Assembly: GCA_977006965.1 (NCBI GenBank)
Contig: OZ345356.1
Location: 868,001-932,000 of the forward strand
Length of the DNA stretch: 64,000 nucleotides
Origin: Phymatolithon calcareum
Taxonomy: Eukaryota > Rhodophyta > Florideophyceae > Hapalidiales
Reading direction: 5' to 3'
Shown one piece after another: positions 20,085 through 30,880 of this stretch. Within the stretch, counting starts at the first letter, position 1, and the number at the start of each line of letters is the position of its first letter. The notes beneath the pieces are model-generated. The model saw nothing but the letters and a program-made list of their open reading frames with translations, searched no databases and was not told the origin of the DNA. A program made the position numbers and the translations under genes.

Positions 20085-21089
20085 ATGGAGCATATGTCCG
20101 CGATCGACAACGATGGATTTGTCTTGGTTCAGTACAACCGACGCCGCCATTCTAAACAGGGCACATACACAAACAGAGCTTCCAACAAGAGGGCATCCCC
20201 ATCCAGAGTCTCAGCCAAAACTGGTAGCAAGCAGAAACCAGTTACTGCTGCAGCGGAAATTGCGGTCGCAGAAGGTCATGGTGAAAAACGTATTGTTTCG
20301 GCAAAAAGGACTACTCTCCCAGGCAAGGACAAAGCGACTGAGAGGGCACAAGGCATTGTAGAAGAGAAACGATGCAACAATGGAAACAACGATGTACACG
20401 CGAACGCACGCGATAAGAATGAAGCGAGCATCTCCTTGCCAGGCAGTGTGATCTCCAAGAAAGATGACATTGCTCTTCCTGTCCCCTGCCATCGTTCTCG
20501 CCATCACCCGAGCAGCGCGACACGGACACAATCCGAGGAGCAAACGCCGTCGCCGACCTGCATTATGTCGAGAAAGAGCAGAATCGTCCTTCCCGATGAC
20601 CGCGGGCGGTCGCAAGATAATTCGAACAACGGGGGGTTTCCAAAATCCGAACACATCCACGAGGCGACTTCAGATTCGCATGGCAACGACAACCCTGTTG
20701 CTGATATTGTCGACTTGAAAACAAATAGTCTGAGCGGTGAAAAGAGTCCCGAGTCACTGAAAACTGACCAGCTCTGCACACCTGTGTCTCCACCGTTCTC
20801 GCTGGCCAACCCATACGTTTCGCCGTGGTTGCAATGGGACGCGAAGAAGCAGACTCATCACATGGTGCTCGGAACGAACATGATTCCTGTTGCACACGTC
20901 CACACGGTGGGGTACGGATACCATGCCAAGGTGTTTTACGAACATTTTCTAAGCCCTCTCGGACCCATCATTGTGACTTGTATGAATATGTTCTTGCCCG
21001 GTGGCCTTGTGAACATAGGCTACTGTCGTTCAGTGCTTGTGTATCCGTGCATACGCGTGGAGGTGGAGGAGCAAGACCAGTGTGCTTGA
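20085..21089 (+). CDS. unrecognised gene Y, copy B, intact (334 aa)
   Basis: ATG at 20085 preceded by an in-frame stop (TAA at 20082) and ending at TGA 21087-21089. The first 230 residues are polar and basic (YNRRRHSKQG, SRKSRIVLPDDRGRSQ) and look disordered. The C-terminal hundred residues are ordered in appearance (ANPYVSPWLQWDAKKQTHH, HVHTVGYGYHAKVFYEHFL, PLGPIIVTCMNMFLPGGLVN). A disordered basic head and a compact tail would suit a nucleic-acid-binding or coat-like protein, but this is a guess. Copy A has one nonsense change. The stop sits exactly at the end of the duplicated unit. Confidence 0.55.
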   Translation: MEHMSAIDNDGFVLVQYNRRRHSKQGTYTNRASNKRASPSRVSAKTGSKQKPVTAAAEIAVAEGHGEKRIVSAKRTTLPGKDKATERAQGIVEEKRCNNGNNDVHANARDKNEASISLPGSVISKKDDIALPVPCHRSRHHPSSATRTQSEEQTPSPTCIMSRKSRIVLPDDRGRSQDNSNNGGFPKSEHIHEATSDSHGNDNPVADIVDLKTNSLSGEKSPESLKTDQLCTPVSPPFSLANPYVSPWLQWDAKKQTHHMVLGTNMIPVAHVHTVGYGYHAKVFYEHFLSPLGPIIVTCMNMFLPGGLVNIGYCRSVLVYPCIRVEVEEQDQCA

Positions 21090-21398
21090 CAAGTCGATCG
21101 ACTGGCGGGTTGTACGACCGATTTCGGAACCCGGTCATGTAGTAGAAGTGATTGTAGATGCATACGAAGGATAGGTCAGGAGATTGCGGTAAACGGTTTT
21201 CTCACCAGTTTCATTTTGCGAAGTTGCTTTCGACAGGGCGTGAAATGTAAATTGACCCTCTCGTCAGCGCCTTGGCGCAGTGCCTTGCGGTCTCGATAAT
21301 GTAAAAAGATTCAATGGCACACCGCGATGGAGCGCTGTTTTCGGCCCTTGAATGAAATCTCCAACATGCAGGTAAAAAATCAAAAAAACTCCAGATCT

Positions 21399-21702
21399 TA
21401 CTGTAATGCTCGGGCACCGACAACGGTATACAGTAAGTTACTGTAGTGGCCATACAGTATCATAGAGCGAGGTTTCTAACAAGTAGAAACCGTGCTGGCT
21501 CAATAATGTACAGTACATGCTATGGGGTCCACATAAGAATAGAATAGAATACTGTAGATTCTATTCTATTGTTTACAGTGCACAGCGAGAGAGCATTGCT
21601 GGAGTGAAGCGCAAGTGTGTCATATGGAGGCGAAATCAAATGAATTCATTCTTCCCCGCCCGTGCAGCACGCGTGACGTACAGCCGACCGTCGTGTACAG
21701 TA
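21399..21702. promoter_or_regulatory. cluster of seven TACTGTA/TACAGTA words upstream of membrane gene
   Basis: Exact copies start at 21399, 21429, 21439, 21453, 21509, 21550 and 21696. Two of them form the palindrome TACAGTAAGTTACTGTA (21429-21445). One sits in the loop of a perfect 13-bp inverted repeat, AATAGAATAGAAT (21538-21550) with its complement at 21558-21570. The block ends about 120 bp before the ATG at 21824. It could be a set of transcription factor sites; this is inference from position and density. Confidence 0.5.
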
Positions 21703-21823
21703 CCACTTCTCTCCATCTCGTCATGCATTGTCGAGGCTTACCGCAAAGTCGCTCTCTGCAGCCATCCTGAACGCAGCCACCCACCTTCAGTCTAATCCGG
21801 TGAACACACCGGAAGGTCACGCC

Positions 21824-23044
21824 ATGGCGGCAAAGGTCGTGAGAGTTTCGTCCGCCGTCTTTAACGTCATGAACTTCATTCTCTTCGACATAATCCTAGC
21901 CTCTCTCGTCTTCTACCTAACCGCCGACATCGCCGGCCTCGTCAACTCCGCCTCCGCTCTTCAACAATTGGGCAATCGTCTCCATGCCTACAACCCACCC
22001 CTCGTCGGCGTCGGTCTAACCTGCACTCGCCGCGGCGTCTTCCGCATCCTCGCCCTCGTGCGTGCTCTTGCGATGCTTTTAGTCCTCTCCACCAACTTTC
22101 TAATCGAGGGTGCATCGACAGACTTCGTCGAGAATAGAAACGCAACCGTCGTCGTAGCCGGTGCCATTCCCGCCGAGTATGACCAAGTGCGCATACGACA
22201 GATGACGCTCCGCCGGCGCGGTTGTCAGGGTCGTACCGAAGACTTTGTCTACTACGGCGAACTGCGCGTCGGTGCCGAATGCGAACTGCGACGCAAATAC
22301 ATCAACGCACCCACCGTTAAATTCGGACTGACGTTTGTGAATCGCACCACTGAACTCACAAACTGCACATTTTCAAAGGTTGAACATATGCACCAGTTCA
22401 AATGTGACCGCGGTGTCACCGCCTGCCTCGTGCATGAAACCCTGAACGGCACCCTTCCCGAACGCACAAAGGTGGAGTCCTGTCAGGGCACCATACTCGC
22501 GGACGGTCCGGACGGCAAACTGGAAACGCATATGTGCGAAGGCGCCGCGATGTTTCCGGAAAATAGCGGCGGTGTTGCGCGCTGCAGGCTTGCAAGTGGC
22601 GCGAATCCTCATAATACTGCATGGGTGCGCTTTATCGGATGGAAGGTGCGCACACTGCGTGATGCTATTGACGCTGTGCATGCGGCCGGAGAGAAGAATA
22701 TAACTATCAAGGCGGTGGACCCGAATAGAAGGCAAGGGGTGACGGAGGTGGATTGGGCTTGGTTTTACATCCTTGGAGTGAAGGGATTGACCATTTTGGT
22801 TCTTGTCGTCGTCGACATCGTGCTGAGGAGTCGTGGATTGGTTCGTGCGGCAAATGACGAATTTGGTATCGGGTCGCTTCTAGCACGCTCTGCTGCAGCG
22901 GCTGGTAACGTTGCGGAAGGAGCGGAAGCACTGCCTGTACAAGAGGGGCGCGATTATGGCAGTACGGGCGTCGGGGGTGATAATCGACCGCCGAGACTCA
23001 TGGTGCAGAATGAGGGAGGCATATTACGCGCAAGCGCGAGATGA
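21824..23044 (+). CDS. multi-pass N-glycosylated membrane protein, paralogue 1 (406 aa)
   Basis: The first in-frame ATG is 21824 (context GCCATGG); the paralogue at 27939 starts at the same point of the alignment. Predicted membrane spans lie at about residues 15-38 (MNFILFDIILASLVFYLTADIA), 73-95 (VFRILALVRALAMLLVLSTNFLI) and 315-337 (WFYILGVKGLTILVLVVVDIV). Between spans 2 and 3 is a 210-residue Cys-rich loop with N-glycosylation sequons (NAT, NRT, NCT, NGT) and the shared CQGR and YYGELR blocks, so it is probably lumenal or extracellular. The C-terminal 65 residues look cytosolic. Single exon, GC-rich. No known family recognised; a surface protein is likely. Confidence 0.88.
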   Translation: MAAKVVRVSSAVFNVMNFILFDIILASLVFYLTADIAGLVNSASALQQLGNRLHAYNPPLVGVGLTCTRRGVFRILALVRALAMLLVLSTNFLIEGASTDFVENRNATVVVAGAIPAEYDQVRIRQMTLRRRGCQGRTEDFVYYGELRVGAECELRRKYINAPTVKFGLTFVNRTTELTNCTFSKVEHMHQFKCDRGVTACLVHETLNGTLPERTKVESCQGTILADGPDGKLETHMCEGAAMFPENSGGVARCRLASGANPHNTAWVRFIGWKVRTLRDAIDAVHAAGEKNITIKAVDPNRRQGVTEVDWAWFYILGVKGLTILVLVVVDIVLRSRGLVRAANDEFGIGSLLARSAAAAGNVAEGAEALPVQEGRDYGSTGVGGDNRPPRLMVQNEGGILRASAR

Positions 23045-24377
23045 CACGGCTTGACGCGCGCACCGCTGCGGCGGTTTCAAATGAACAGTTCTCAGGAAAT
23101 TTTGGGCGGCGTTCTACTCGAGTGTCCGAGAATCTGTGCTTCGTTTGTGTTTGCCCGTGTGCAAACTGCCGACATCAGTGATGCAAGAGTGGGATGACAG
23201 TTTACACGCAGATGCGATGGGGTGGATGGCCCCTGCTTCCTTGCGTTACTCGACTGCATCAAATGTGCGCCAGAGTTGTGCAACGGATTGATATGTGCAT
23301 ACGAATTTTTGCAGCATTTTTCCGATATTCCTGTCGTTTTTGAGAGGAAGTGCGCTGCGCGGAAAGTTGAGTGAGAGCAAGTGGCAATCGTGTAGTGGAA
23401 AGTGGAATCGTGTTGGAGTTGAACGAAAGGTAGGCTTCATTTTGAAAAAACAACTGGGTGACATCCCTGTTTCCAAAACTTTTCAGATTGCTTCTCAATT
23501 GTATATGAATGCCAGTTGCCGCAGGCTTGATGCAGGGGCAAAATATGGGGCATAGTTTCTGCGCGGGTGCGAAGAGTACCGCCCTCCCTGACGATCATGA
23601 GTTTTCCCTGAGTTGTGGGGGCTTCATGGACGCTCTAGACCTAGTTTGCACTTCTTCAAGATGAGTTTTGAACGTATTCGCTACTGGAAAAAGAATTGGT
23701 ACGGCTGGAAATATGGTGCACGACCTCGTCGAAGCAGGAAATGTTGAAACCAGTGTGGGCAAGCGACGAAGTAAGGAAAATAGCTTGTGAGATCGACATT
23801 ATTCTGAAGTATAGGATTAAGATAAAACATGAAGAAAAGGTAATGAGTAGACGTCAAGGTGCCATTTAACATCCAGATGAGTAGTCAGACATTCTTTACT
23901 ATATACAGCAAATTCGGTTTTGCACGAACTTTGATCACTTGCGTGATTCCTTAAGGCATATTGCGAAATCGTGCTCGCCGCTGCTTTTTCCCCCGCTTGT
24001 CTCGATGAAACTGTGGGTTCGACAAAAAGCAATGGGAAAGGAAGTCAATTGGATCGCTCCAGTTTCGCACGATTTGTGTTAATGTCCTGTGTTTGTCTTG
24101 ATCCAGTTGATCTGTTGTTCTTTTCGGGAGGTTCACGAAGCGCGTATGATCCAGATGTAGTCACCTACATTGTCGGATATGAAAACGATCCGTGCGCAGA
24201 CTTTTTTTTTACCGTAGGCATAATGGCTGCTCCACGTTTGAGCTCGATGTTGCTTCCAATAATCGAATAGGGACCAGCGAAGAAAATGTTTCCGACGGTA
24301 TTTGAGGATGCTGCTTTGTCTTCTCTCGTCTTCTAATATTCCCTAATGTCCATTTCTCTGCTTTGGCTTTTGCGAGA
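23045..24377. other. intergenic stretch, no gene recognised
   Basis: The sequence after the first membrane gene has only short overlapping ORFs without motifs or consistent codon use. It presumably contains the 3' UTR of the upstream gene. No poly(A) hexamer was obvious close to the stop, and no repeat boundaries were found. Confidence 0.5.
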
Positions 24378-25000
24378 CGAAGAAGAAAAGTAGATTTTCA
24401 TTTAAGAGTTACCAACGCATCTGCTGATGCTTTGGGCAACTTTTCGGGTGCCGAGAAAATTTGGCTTGATTCTGTTAGAGAATGAATTTCTTATGGTGTA
24501 TATTCCACGGTTCGGTGGTGCTTAGACATACAGGGAGTGTTTACTCTGCTGTTTAGGGATGTGGGTTGTCGATAGCCTGGCAAATGTGTATTGCGCAAAA
24601 TTTTGATTATAATGGAAAGCCAACGAAGAAAAGTGGGTTTTTCCTCAAAGTTAGCCATGCCATTGTGGACGCCTAGTGAAACTGGGGACGACACGAGCTT
24701 GTAGTATACTAAAACATACCGCTGGTCCATGGATCACGAAAAAAAATATTTCTCCGGACATTGAAGGTGGCTCGAAGGTCTCGAAACTTCTTTCTTCGTA
24801 CACTCTGACGAGAGAGGATCATTTTCATACTCCGAGTTTGATAGATCTTTGGGTTGCACAATTGCCGAATTTTCCTGCAAATTCGATGAGCTCTGAGGTG
24901 CTCATGGGCGGGAACGTTCCATTGTTATGGTCAAGGCTTTACACCATCTGGACTTTCTTACTTCTTTCTTTATTGCGGGTTTTCGAAGTTGTCCTCGAGC
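24378..25000 (-). mobile_element. LINE 3' end, family 2, minus strand, diverged
   Basis: GAAGAAGAAAAGTAGATTTT at 24378 followed by TACCAACGCATC and GGGCAACTTTT is the reverse complement of the family 2 3' UTR at 3400-3465 and 13655-13720. Near 24890, GAGGTGCTCATGGGCGGGAA corresponds to the segment at 3055 and 13325. The copy is old and lacks coding potential. Confidence 0.65.
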
Positions 25001-27700
25001 AACTCCGCATCCTTACTACTACAGTAGACTTTGCAAAAATGGGAGTGGTGCTTGATGCCACAACAGCTGTTAAAACTGCACAAAGTGGAGACCTTCGGGG
25101 AGCTTAACATCCATATCTCTACTCAGCCAATCTTAAGCCGCCATTCTTCCATCTAGACTTGAAGCACTGCCTCCAAATCCTTCTGTAACTTAATATAGCT
25201 TGATCCAGAGATTGAGATTAATATGAGTGTGATTAACAATCGCTCCGCTCTATGAGTTTCAATGATCGTGTAGCAGTTAAAAGAGTAATGATATTGCACT
25301 GAATGATTCTTGTAGAGCTTTCAAGATGTCGATGGACCCGAAGTGTCCATTTCCACAGGGCAGCTTGAAAAATGGAAATAATTTGAGTCACAAAAATGTA
25401 AGGCTTGTAGAAAAATGCAAACGCCGAAGCGGCGTGGATGCGAGGGAATCCGTAGACCGCTCTCGGTTCCGAAAATAATATCTCTTGAGAAATCGTATTC
25501 TTGATTCTCTGAAATCCAAGTCTGTACATTTTACAGATTCCCGTTGCATGCACTCCGATTCGGCCGGCGAAAGCAGCTGGTGTTTTCTGACAGAAAACAA
25601 AGACTAAGTTTTCCGGCTCTGTGGACAGAGCTGCTTCATGCGCAAAATGATGATGATAATGGCAGCGCGTTGCGGAGGTTGCATTTGATTGACGTCTTGT
25701 GCAACCCCAAGATGTACTTAGCAAGTGGCCGGAGTTGTGTCTCGTATAGTAAAATAAGTGTAGTTTCTCCCATGTTGGGATTAATCACGTTGGAAAGACT
25801 TTTGAGTAAGAGATACAAGAAATGTTTCGAACAAGTGACGGTTTTTAGACCTGGGGTATTTTTCTGCACCGGCACTCCGGCCTTCTAGGAAGGCAGACTC
25901 GTCTCTTCTTGAACTTCTTCGTCGAAGTTATGGAAGAGTAGTTTCTAACTGCCTCAAATCGAATTTGAGGATCTTTTTTTCTCGACTCTGAAACACTGCA
26001 GAGCCATAATACTTAGTGCTATGACGAGAATTACATAGTTACTTTCTTAACCTCCGCCGTAAGTGATCGGCAGTGGAAATTTGCTACTTTACAGCTTCGG
26101 TATGGAATTGCAGTTCGCACAAACGTGCGTAAAGCTCAACTCTGAGAGATGTACACGGCTTTTTCATTCATAACTATTATCAGTTTGTAAATGCGGTCTA
26201 CGAAATCGCTGCTTCAAGAAAGGGGAGAGGGGTTTGATAACATTCTCGGATTCTCGTTTGAAAAAGTTCAGCAAACCTTTTTTCTCGAGCAGTTCAGTTC
26301 GACCACGTCGACGTTCTGAGGTTGGGAGCATATCATATCGTCAGCTGTTTACAGAATTGAATGTGATTTCACTGATAAAAATACAAGGACAGATCGAAGT
26401 GAGTGTGCGTGCGTACGAGACTCTCCTCGAGAATCGTAATGACGTTTAGTGTTTCATTGTAGAAATTGGCAGATCAGAATGGGACAAAAGCACGTTTTGT
26501 CCACCGTCTAGAAGCAACTTGAATATCGCGAGATTTCAGGATGGGAGCTCAATGAGAGAACAATTTGTCTATGACAGTGTTGTCATATGATGGACGATCG
26601 CACCTCTGAGCCTGGGAAAAACCCATTGCACGCTCTCGCGCAGTAAGAATAGAATAGAGCTGACCACAAGGTCGCTTCATATATAATGAACCGCCAGCGG
26701 AGTTAGCGAACCACCAGGAATACGTTTATCCTGGATAGCAAAGTCCGCAACCCTCAAGGCACTGTAGATTACATACTGGATTTGCATTCTGTTTGTTGAG
26801 GTCTCACTGGTGATCGACATCGAGCTGATCAAATCGCTATCGACTAAGTGGAGCCGTTGGCCATCGAGATTGGTGACCGACTGTTAACAATGTAGGTCCT
26901 CTAGCGCGTCTACATATTTTCTCTACGAGGACGCCAGCACCACCATCACACCTATTCCCGATATTTCCTCTTCAGAAATCGAAAATAATCGCAGTGTAGT
27001 GCGCTTGCGACAAGTCAACAACGCAATCACTGTGCGGACTAACCAGCCATTGTCAGCCTCCACCGAACTCACAACATGCAGACCTACGATGTTGCTCATA
27101 AAGCGAGGTGTACTACTTCTTTGTACCTATGGAGTTGCTGACTAAGCAAATATAGACTTCGGCCATCTTCTCTCATCGTATTGAATATCCCAGCCCGACC
27201 AGCATCTCATGCATATGCGCGACAGTAACTATTGTCTTTTAAGGCAAATGTTCCCTCTTGAATTTTAAGGTGAATTATTTTCGGTTCTGTACTTGGCTGT
27301 TGCTGCCAGCAAGGAAACAATGTTACCAGTGCCATCGACAATGTTTACCTTCCTGGGAGACTCCACGTAGTACGTTGGGCAACCAAGCACTGCAACAGTT
27401 TATTGTAAAAATTAATTCAAATTTTATATGGTTGATCGATACTAGACACTCTCAAGAGTGTCTCGATGGTATAAGATGGCGGGGCGTGTCCCCCCCGGCA
27501 TCCAATCATTATCGCCAACATCAAGCAAGGATTAGTGATTGATACTAATATATAACATACACGATGCTACATAAAGGCAATCAAAAAGCATCAAGAGCAC
27601 AGCGAGGCTTCATAAAAGTAATGAATATACAACAGTCATCTATCACAGGTCAAGTTTGATAGTGTACTTGATATGTTCCCGCTGTGCCAAAAACTCACCC
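25001..27700. other. intergenic stretch without recognised genes
   Basis: AT-rich sequence with scattered short ORFs up to about 160 codons on both strands, none with recognisable motifs. A perfect inverted repeat AGACACTCT-CA-AGAGTGTCT is at 27444-27463. Nothing else stood out. Confidence 0.5.
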
Positions 27701-27938
27701 CTCGTCTCGATGCAAATGCCTTACATGCCCCCCGCGCCTCATTAGTACCGTCGTTATCGTAACATTTTTTCGACTGCGTGCTCAATTCGCGCCCTCTTCG
27801 CGCACATCACCTTCTGTACCATGCCACCGCTGAACTGGCAGCCAATCTTCCCGTCTACGAGCGCGAGCGCGCACCCCAGTGGTGCACGGTCGCCGTAGGC
27901 ATCCCCGGCGCGGTGCGCCAGGTCGTTGCACCGTCGTC

Positions 27939-29225
27939 ATGCTCAACGCCATCGAGCTGAAGTTGCCGTCGAACTGGATTAATGCTTTGAATTTCGTAAT
28001 TTTTGACGTCGTTCTCATCTCATGTGTCTTCTACTTCACGGCGGACATCATGGGTCGACTGAACGACTCAGCCCTGCGAGACGGAGAGCCGCGCCGTCTC
28101 TTCATTGCCTGTCCACCCGTTCTCGGCGGCGGAATGAGCACCACGCATCGTTTCCGTGCCGTTTTGTTAATTTTTGCCCGATTTCTCGGACTAGCTCTCA
28201 TTCTCATGACCAATCTCACAATCGAAGGCGTGAACCGGATCGAAGTATTCGGCGCAATGGATACCGTACTCGCAAGAGGAAATATATCGAACTTCGACGA
28301 ACTGCAGTTCGAAACCGCGGCCGTCTTGCGCTCCGCGTGTCAGGGCCGTCGTCCACCTTCTCCCTCGAAGATCGAGGGAAACGGTCCTGTGATCTATTAC
28401 GGCGAACTGCGCGGAGAAAAGTTTGCCGATTGCGTTACAAATCGCACATTACTGACCGGCACTATCGTGGAGTTCGGTACCGAAATTTTCAATCGCACTG
28501 TAGACACAGGGAAACCATGCGAAGGTAGACTACGACAGAAGAATAACTGGAGAGTTGCAGAATTCTTCTGTCCAAAGGCTACCATCGCTTGTGTTTTCCC
28601 CCTTAATGAAACATCTTACAACCTTGACTCGTGCCGCGGGCTCGTGGAGCACGAGAACGAAACATTCATCTGCGAGGAAGGATCCTGTTTCCCGGAGATG
28701 GACTCCGAGTACACAGAGGTGCGATGGGTGAGCGGACTGGACTTTCGCAAGCACGACTGGCTCGACGCCTGGTATATATCCCCAGCACTTTTGAAGGACG
28801 CCTTCGATGCCACTTTCGCGGCTGACAAGGAGGTTCGCATGGTGCGGAAAACGCGCGAAGTCCCATGGACGCTTGTGAACCCGCTCTGGTTTGCGGCGTT
28901 CGCTTTCAAGGTGATCCTTGTGGCCGCGCTTGCATTCACATCTTTTTCCCTGAGACGCGCAGGCTATCAACTTGTGGCGCACGACGAGCAGCGATTGGCG
29001 GAACTTTTGCAGACCGGACTGGACGAAGTTGACACGGGCAGGAGACGGACGGAGCAGCAGGTGGAGCGAAGTATTTATCTAAATGCCAGAGAGGGCGCGG
29101 GTGGACTATTAGTGTATGCAGACGCGTACCCACGTCAGGAAGGTACTGCAGCGGTGGCGGAAGAGGCTGGAGATATGAGCAGACGAAATCCGGAACTGCA
29201 TGACGTTGAGGCTATGTACTTCTAA
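27939..29225 (+). CDS. multi-pass N-glycosylated membrane protein, paralogue 2 (428 aa)
   Basis: ATG at 27939 is the first true ATG of the frame and aligns with that of paralogue 1. Span 1 is NALNFVIFDVVLISCVFYFTADIMG (about 15-38), span 2 RAVLLIFARFLGLALILMTNLTI (about 75-97) and span 3 WFAAFAFKVILVAALAFTSF (about 317-336). The loop between spans 2 and 3 has eight or more cysteines, NRT, NET and NIS sequons, and the same SACQGR, YYGELRG and GSCFPEM blocks as paralogue 1 (CEGAAMFPEN there). The tail is acidic with a coiled-coil-prone stretch (DEQRLAELLQTGLDEVDTG). Tandem duplication with the gene at 21824, about 5 kb apart. Function unknown. Confidence 0.9.
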   Translation: MLNAIELKLPSNWINALNFVIFDVVLISCVFYFTADIMGRLNDSALRDGEPRRLFIACPPVLGGGMSTTHRFRAVLLIFARFLGLALILMTNLTIEGVNRIEVFGAMDTVLARGNISNFDELQFETAAVLRSACQGRRPPSPSKIEGNGPVIYYGELRGEKFADCVTNRTLLTGTIVEFGTEIFNRTVDTGKPCEGRLRQKNNWRVAEFFCPKATIACVFPLNETSYNLDSCRGLVEHENETFICEEGSCFPEMDSEYTEVRWVSGLDFRKHDWLDAWYISPALLKDAFDATFAADKEVRMVRKTREVPWTLVNPLWFAAFAFKVILVAALAFTSFSLRRAGYQLVAHDEQRLAELLQTGLDEVDTGRRRTEQQVERSIYLNAREGAGGLLVYADAYPRQEGTAAVAEEAGDMSRRNPELHDVEAMYF

Positions 29226-29559
29226 TTAAGCAAGTGTTAACATTAAATCGTATTTAACTTATTCCGTTACGCATTTGTGGAACGTTTCGTGGGAGAAGGC
29301 GGTCCACTTCAAAGTGATGGAACAGTGTAAATTTAGAGGAGGTGTCTTCTGCTAGCACATCGTGCCCGCGGATACGGGAGAGGGGACCTGCCGTCTGTAT
29401 CTTACCGCGCTGTACAGTAAACAGTGCTGGAAGATACGGTCTGGATTCGTACAGTGCATCTGAAAAGGCGAAACAAAAATTTGGAAATTTGCACTTGGAG
29501 TGGAGGAAAAGGGCAAAAATTGCATTTTTTCAGAAACTCGCGAAAAGAATGAAAAGTTT

Positions 29560-29990
29560 CAAAATTATTTGGGCATATGCACTGAATAGTAATCTTGCAT
29601 AACCCGTTGTGCATCGCTCAAATCGAAAAAAACTCCAAAACTCTTCTTCCATTTTGTAATGACGAACAGCGTGAACGCCATCACATCTTCCGCCTTCTTT
29701 GTCAATATCTTTCCTACCACATTGCATTACTCCAAAACATAGCCATTGGAAGAACGGAAAAGAAAACAAGTTCAAAATCAAGATGAAATGTTACATTTAG
29801 GTAATATATTTGGCGACAACAAAGTCCTGACACGGGAAGCCTACAATTGGTGTTCTTCCTCTATCACGGCTCTGCTAGTGGTACTACATTCACCCGGGAG
29901 ACAATGATATATTATATAAGGTATTGTTAATGATGAAATGATTCGCCATGCACAAAGAAATGAATCCGTACGAGAGAATTCTCCTCAAGT
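29560..29990. repeat. dispersed repeat, copy 1
   Basis: From about 29645 the sequence (AACAGCGTGAACGCCATC, TACATTTAGGTAATATATTT, GGCGACAACAAAG, CCTACAATTGGTGTTC, ATTCACCCGGG) recurs at 31690-31950 plus 32669-32830, where a MITE has split it. A related protein-level stretch (VHAVxHxxxxEEFWSF) occurs on the minus strand here and near 31720 and on the plus strand at 30720, so copies lie in both orientations. Nature unknown, perhaps an old transposon. Confidence 0.65.
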
Positions 29991-30599
29991 GGACAAGTGC
30001 TGGGTATGACAGGAAGCATTGCAACACGTTGGTTCTGCGGATTCAAGTTGGCGATGCCGGCTACTACCTATCGGATTGCAGAGAGGTGACCCATGAAAAG
30101 CTTTTGTGCTATTTTCTAAGACATTTGAAAGCACTCTACACTGGCGCGGTTACAGGGAAACAATTAATGTTTTGTCTTTGGATCCTAAAGAGGGTGCCAG
30201 GCAAAAAGGGCTGCTCGTGAAATTTTCGGGCTCTCTATTGGTCACAACGCAACCTTTGTTTCGTGCATTCCCTAAAATTATGGCCAACATTTATTATCAT
30301 AGTAGTGTGGATGCAATTCCCCGTCGCTCACTACATGCAATACTTCCATTTCCTGTAGCGCTTATATCCGATCTCCACAGATAGACACACATAGGATTGC
30401 ATGTTCCCTAAATATAAGTCTGCCGTCGTATCTGGATGATTCAATAGCAATATTTCTGCATTGAAACTGCATTCCTAACCCTATATAAGTCAGATGTGCC
30501 CCTCCAGCTACATCACGGTGAAGCAATTCAAGCCAGTAACTACACATTCCTCAACGCGGGAGAAGTGAAATCCTGTCTAATCATTTCTTTCTCGCCACC

Positions 30600-30880
30600 A
30601 ATACGTTGCGCTAACATGGACTCCAAGTGCAGTGTTGTTTGTGATGATTTTACCGGGTTTCCCGGGTTTTGTCGTGAAAATGAGGTGCACGGAGGCGGAG
30701 GCGGAGGGAGCTCTACTGCGGTTCATGCAGTTCTACATGATATCGTGGATGAAGAATTCTGGAGTTTTGGAGATGGCAAAATGGAGTCAACGTCCAAAAA
30801 CAAGCATATGCTAGAGTACCCTGATCTTGGGTGGTCTATCGTCGCCATGATTGAGAACGTCCTCTCTGGCTGGGAGTAAT
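30600..30880 (+). other. possible coding relic with VHAVLHDIVDEEFWSF
   Basis: A plus-strand frame reads GGGGGGSSTAVHAVLHDIVDEEFWSFGDG and then DLGWSIVAMIENVLSGWE before a stop at 30880. A diverged copy lies at 31400-31660 (VHAVLDDLVHKEV, then GLGWCAMPMIKDELSW). The repeat nature argues for an unknown mobile element or decayed gene family. No known domain. Confidence 0.35.

Larger units (their letters stand above)
13838..21087. repeat. large duplicated unit, copy B (with two later insertions)
   Basis: The counterpart of 7854-12284. Removing the Tc1/mariner element (14137-15693) and the LINE (17704-18967) leaves a unit of nearly the same length. Gene X (16549-17109) and gene Y (20085-21089) are both open here. 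Both insertion sites exist as single unduplicated target sequences in copy A (8145-8146 and 10161-10175). Confidence 0.88.

Noticed and set aside
21728-21823. N-terminal extension of the first membrane protein
   Set aside because: It would need a TTG start; the first ATG is 21824 in good context and matches the paralogue.
24676-25107. 143-codon plus-strand ORF
   Set aside because: The sequence is homologous to the reverse of a LINE 3' region; the ORF is on the wrong strand.
27470-27560. Possible copia primer binding site (TGGTATAAGATGG)
   Set aside because: No LTR or retroelement gene adjoins it; the match is partial.
27879-27938. N-terminal extension of the second membrane protein
   Set aside because: It would need a GTG start; the ATG at 27939 aligns with the start of the paralogue.
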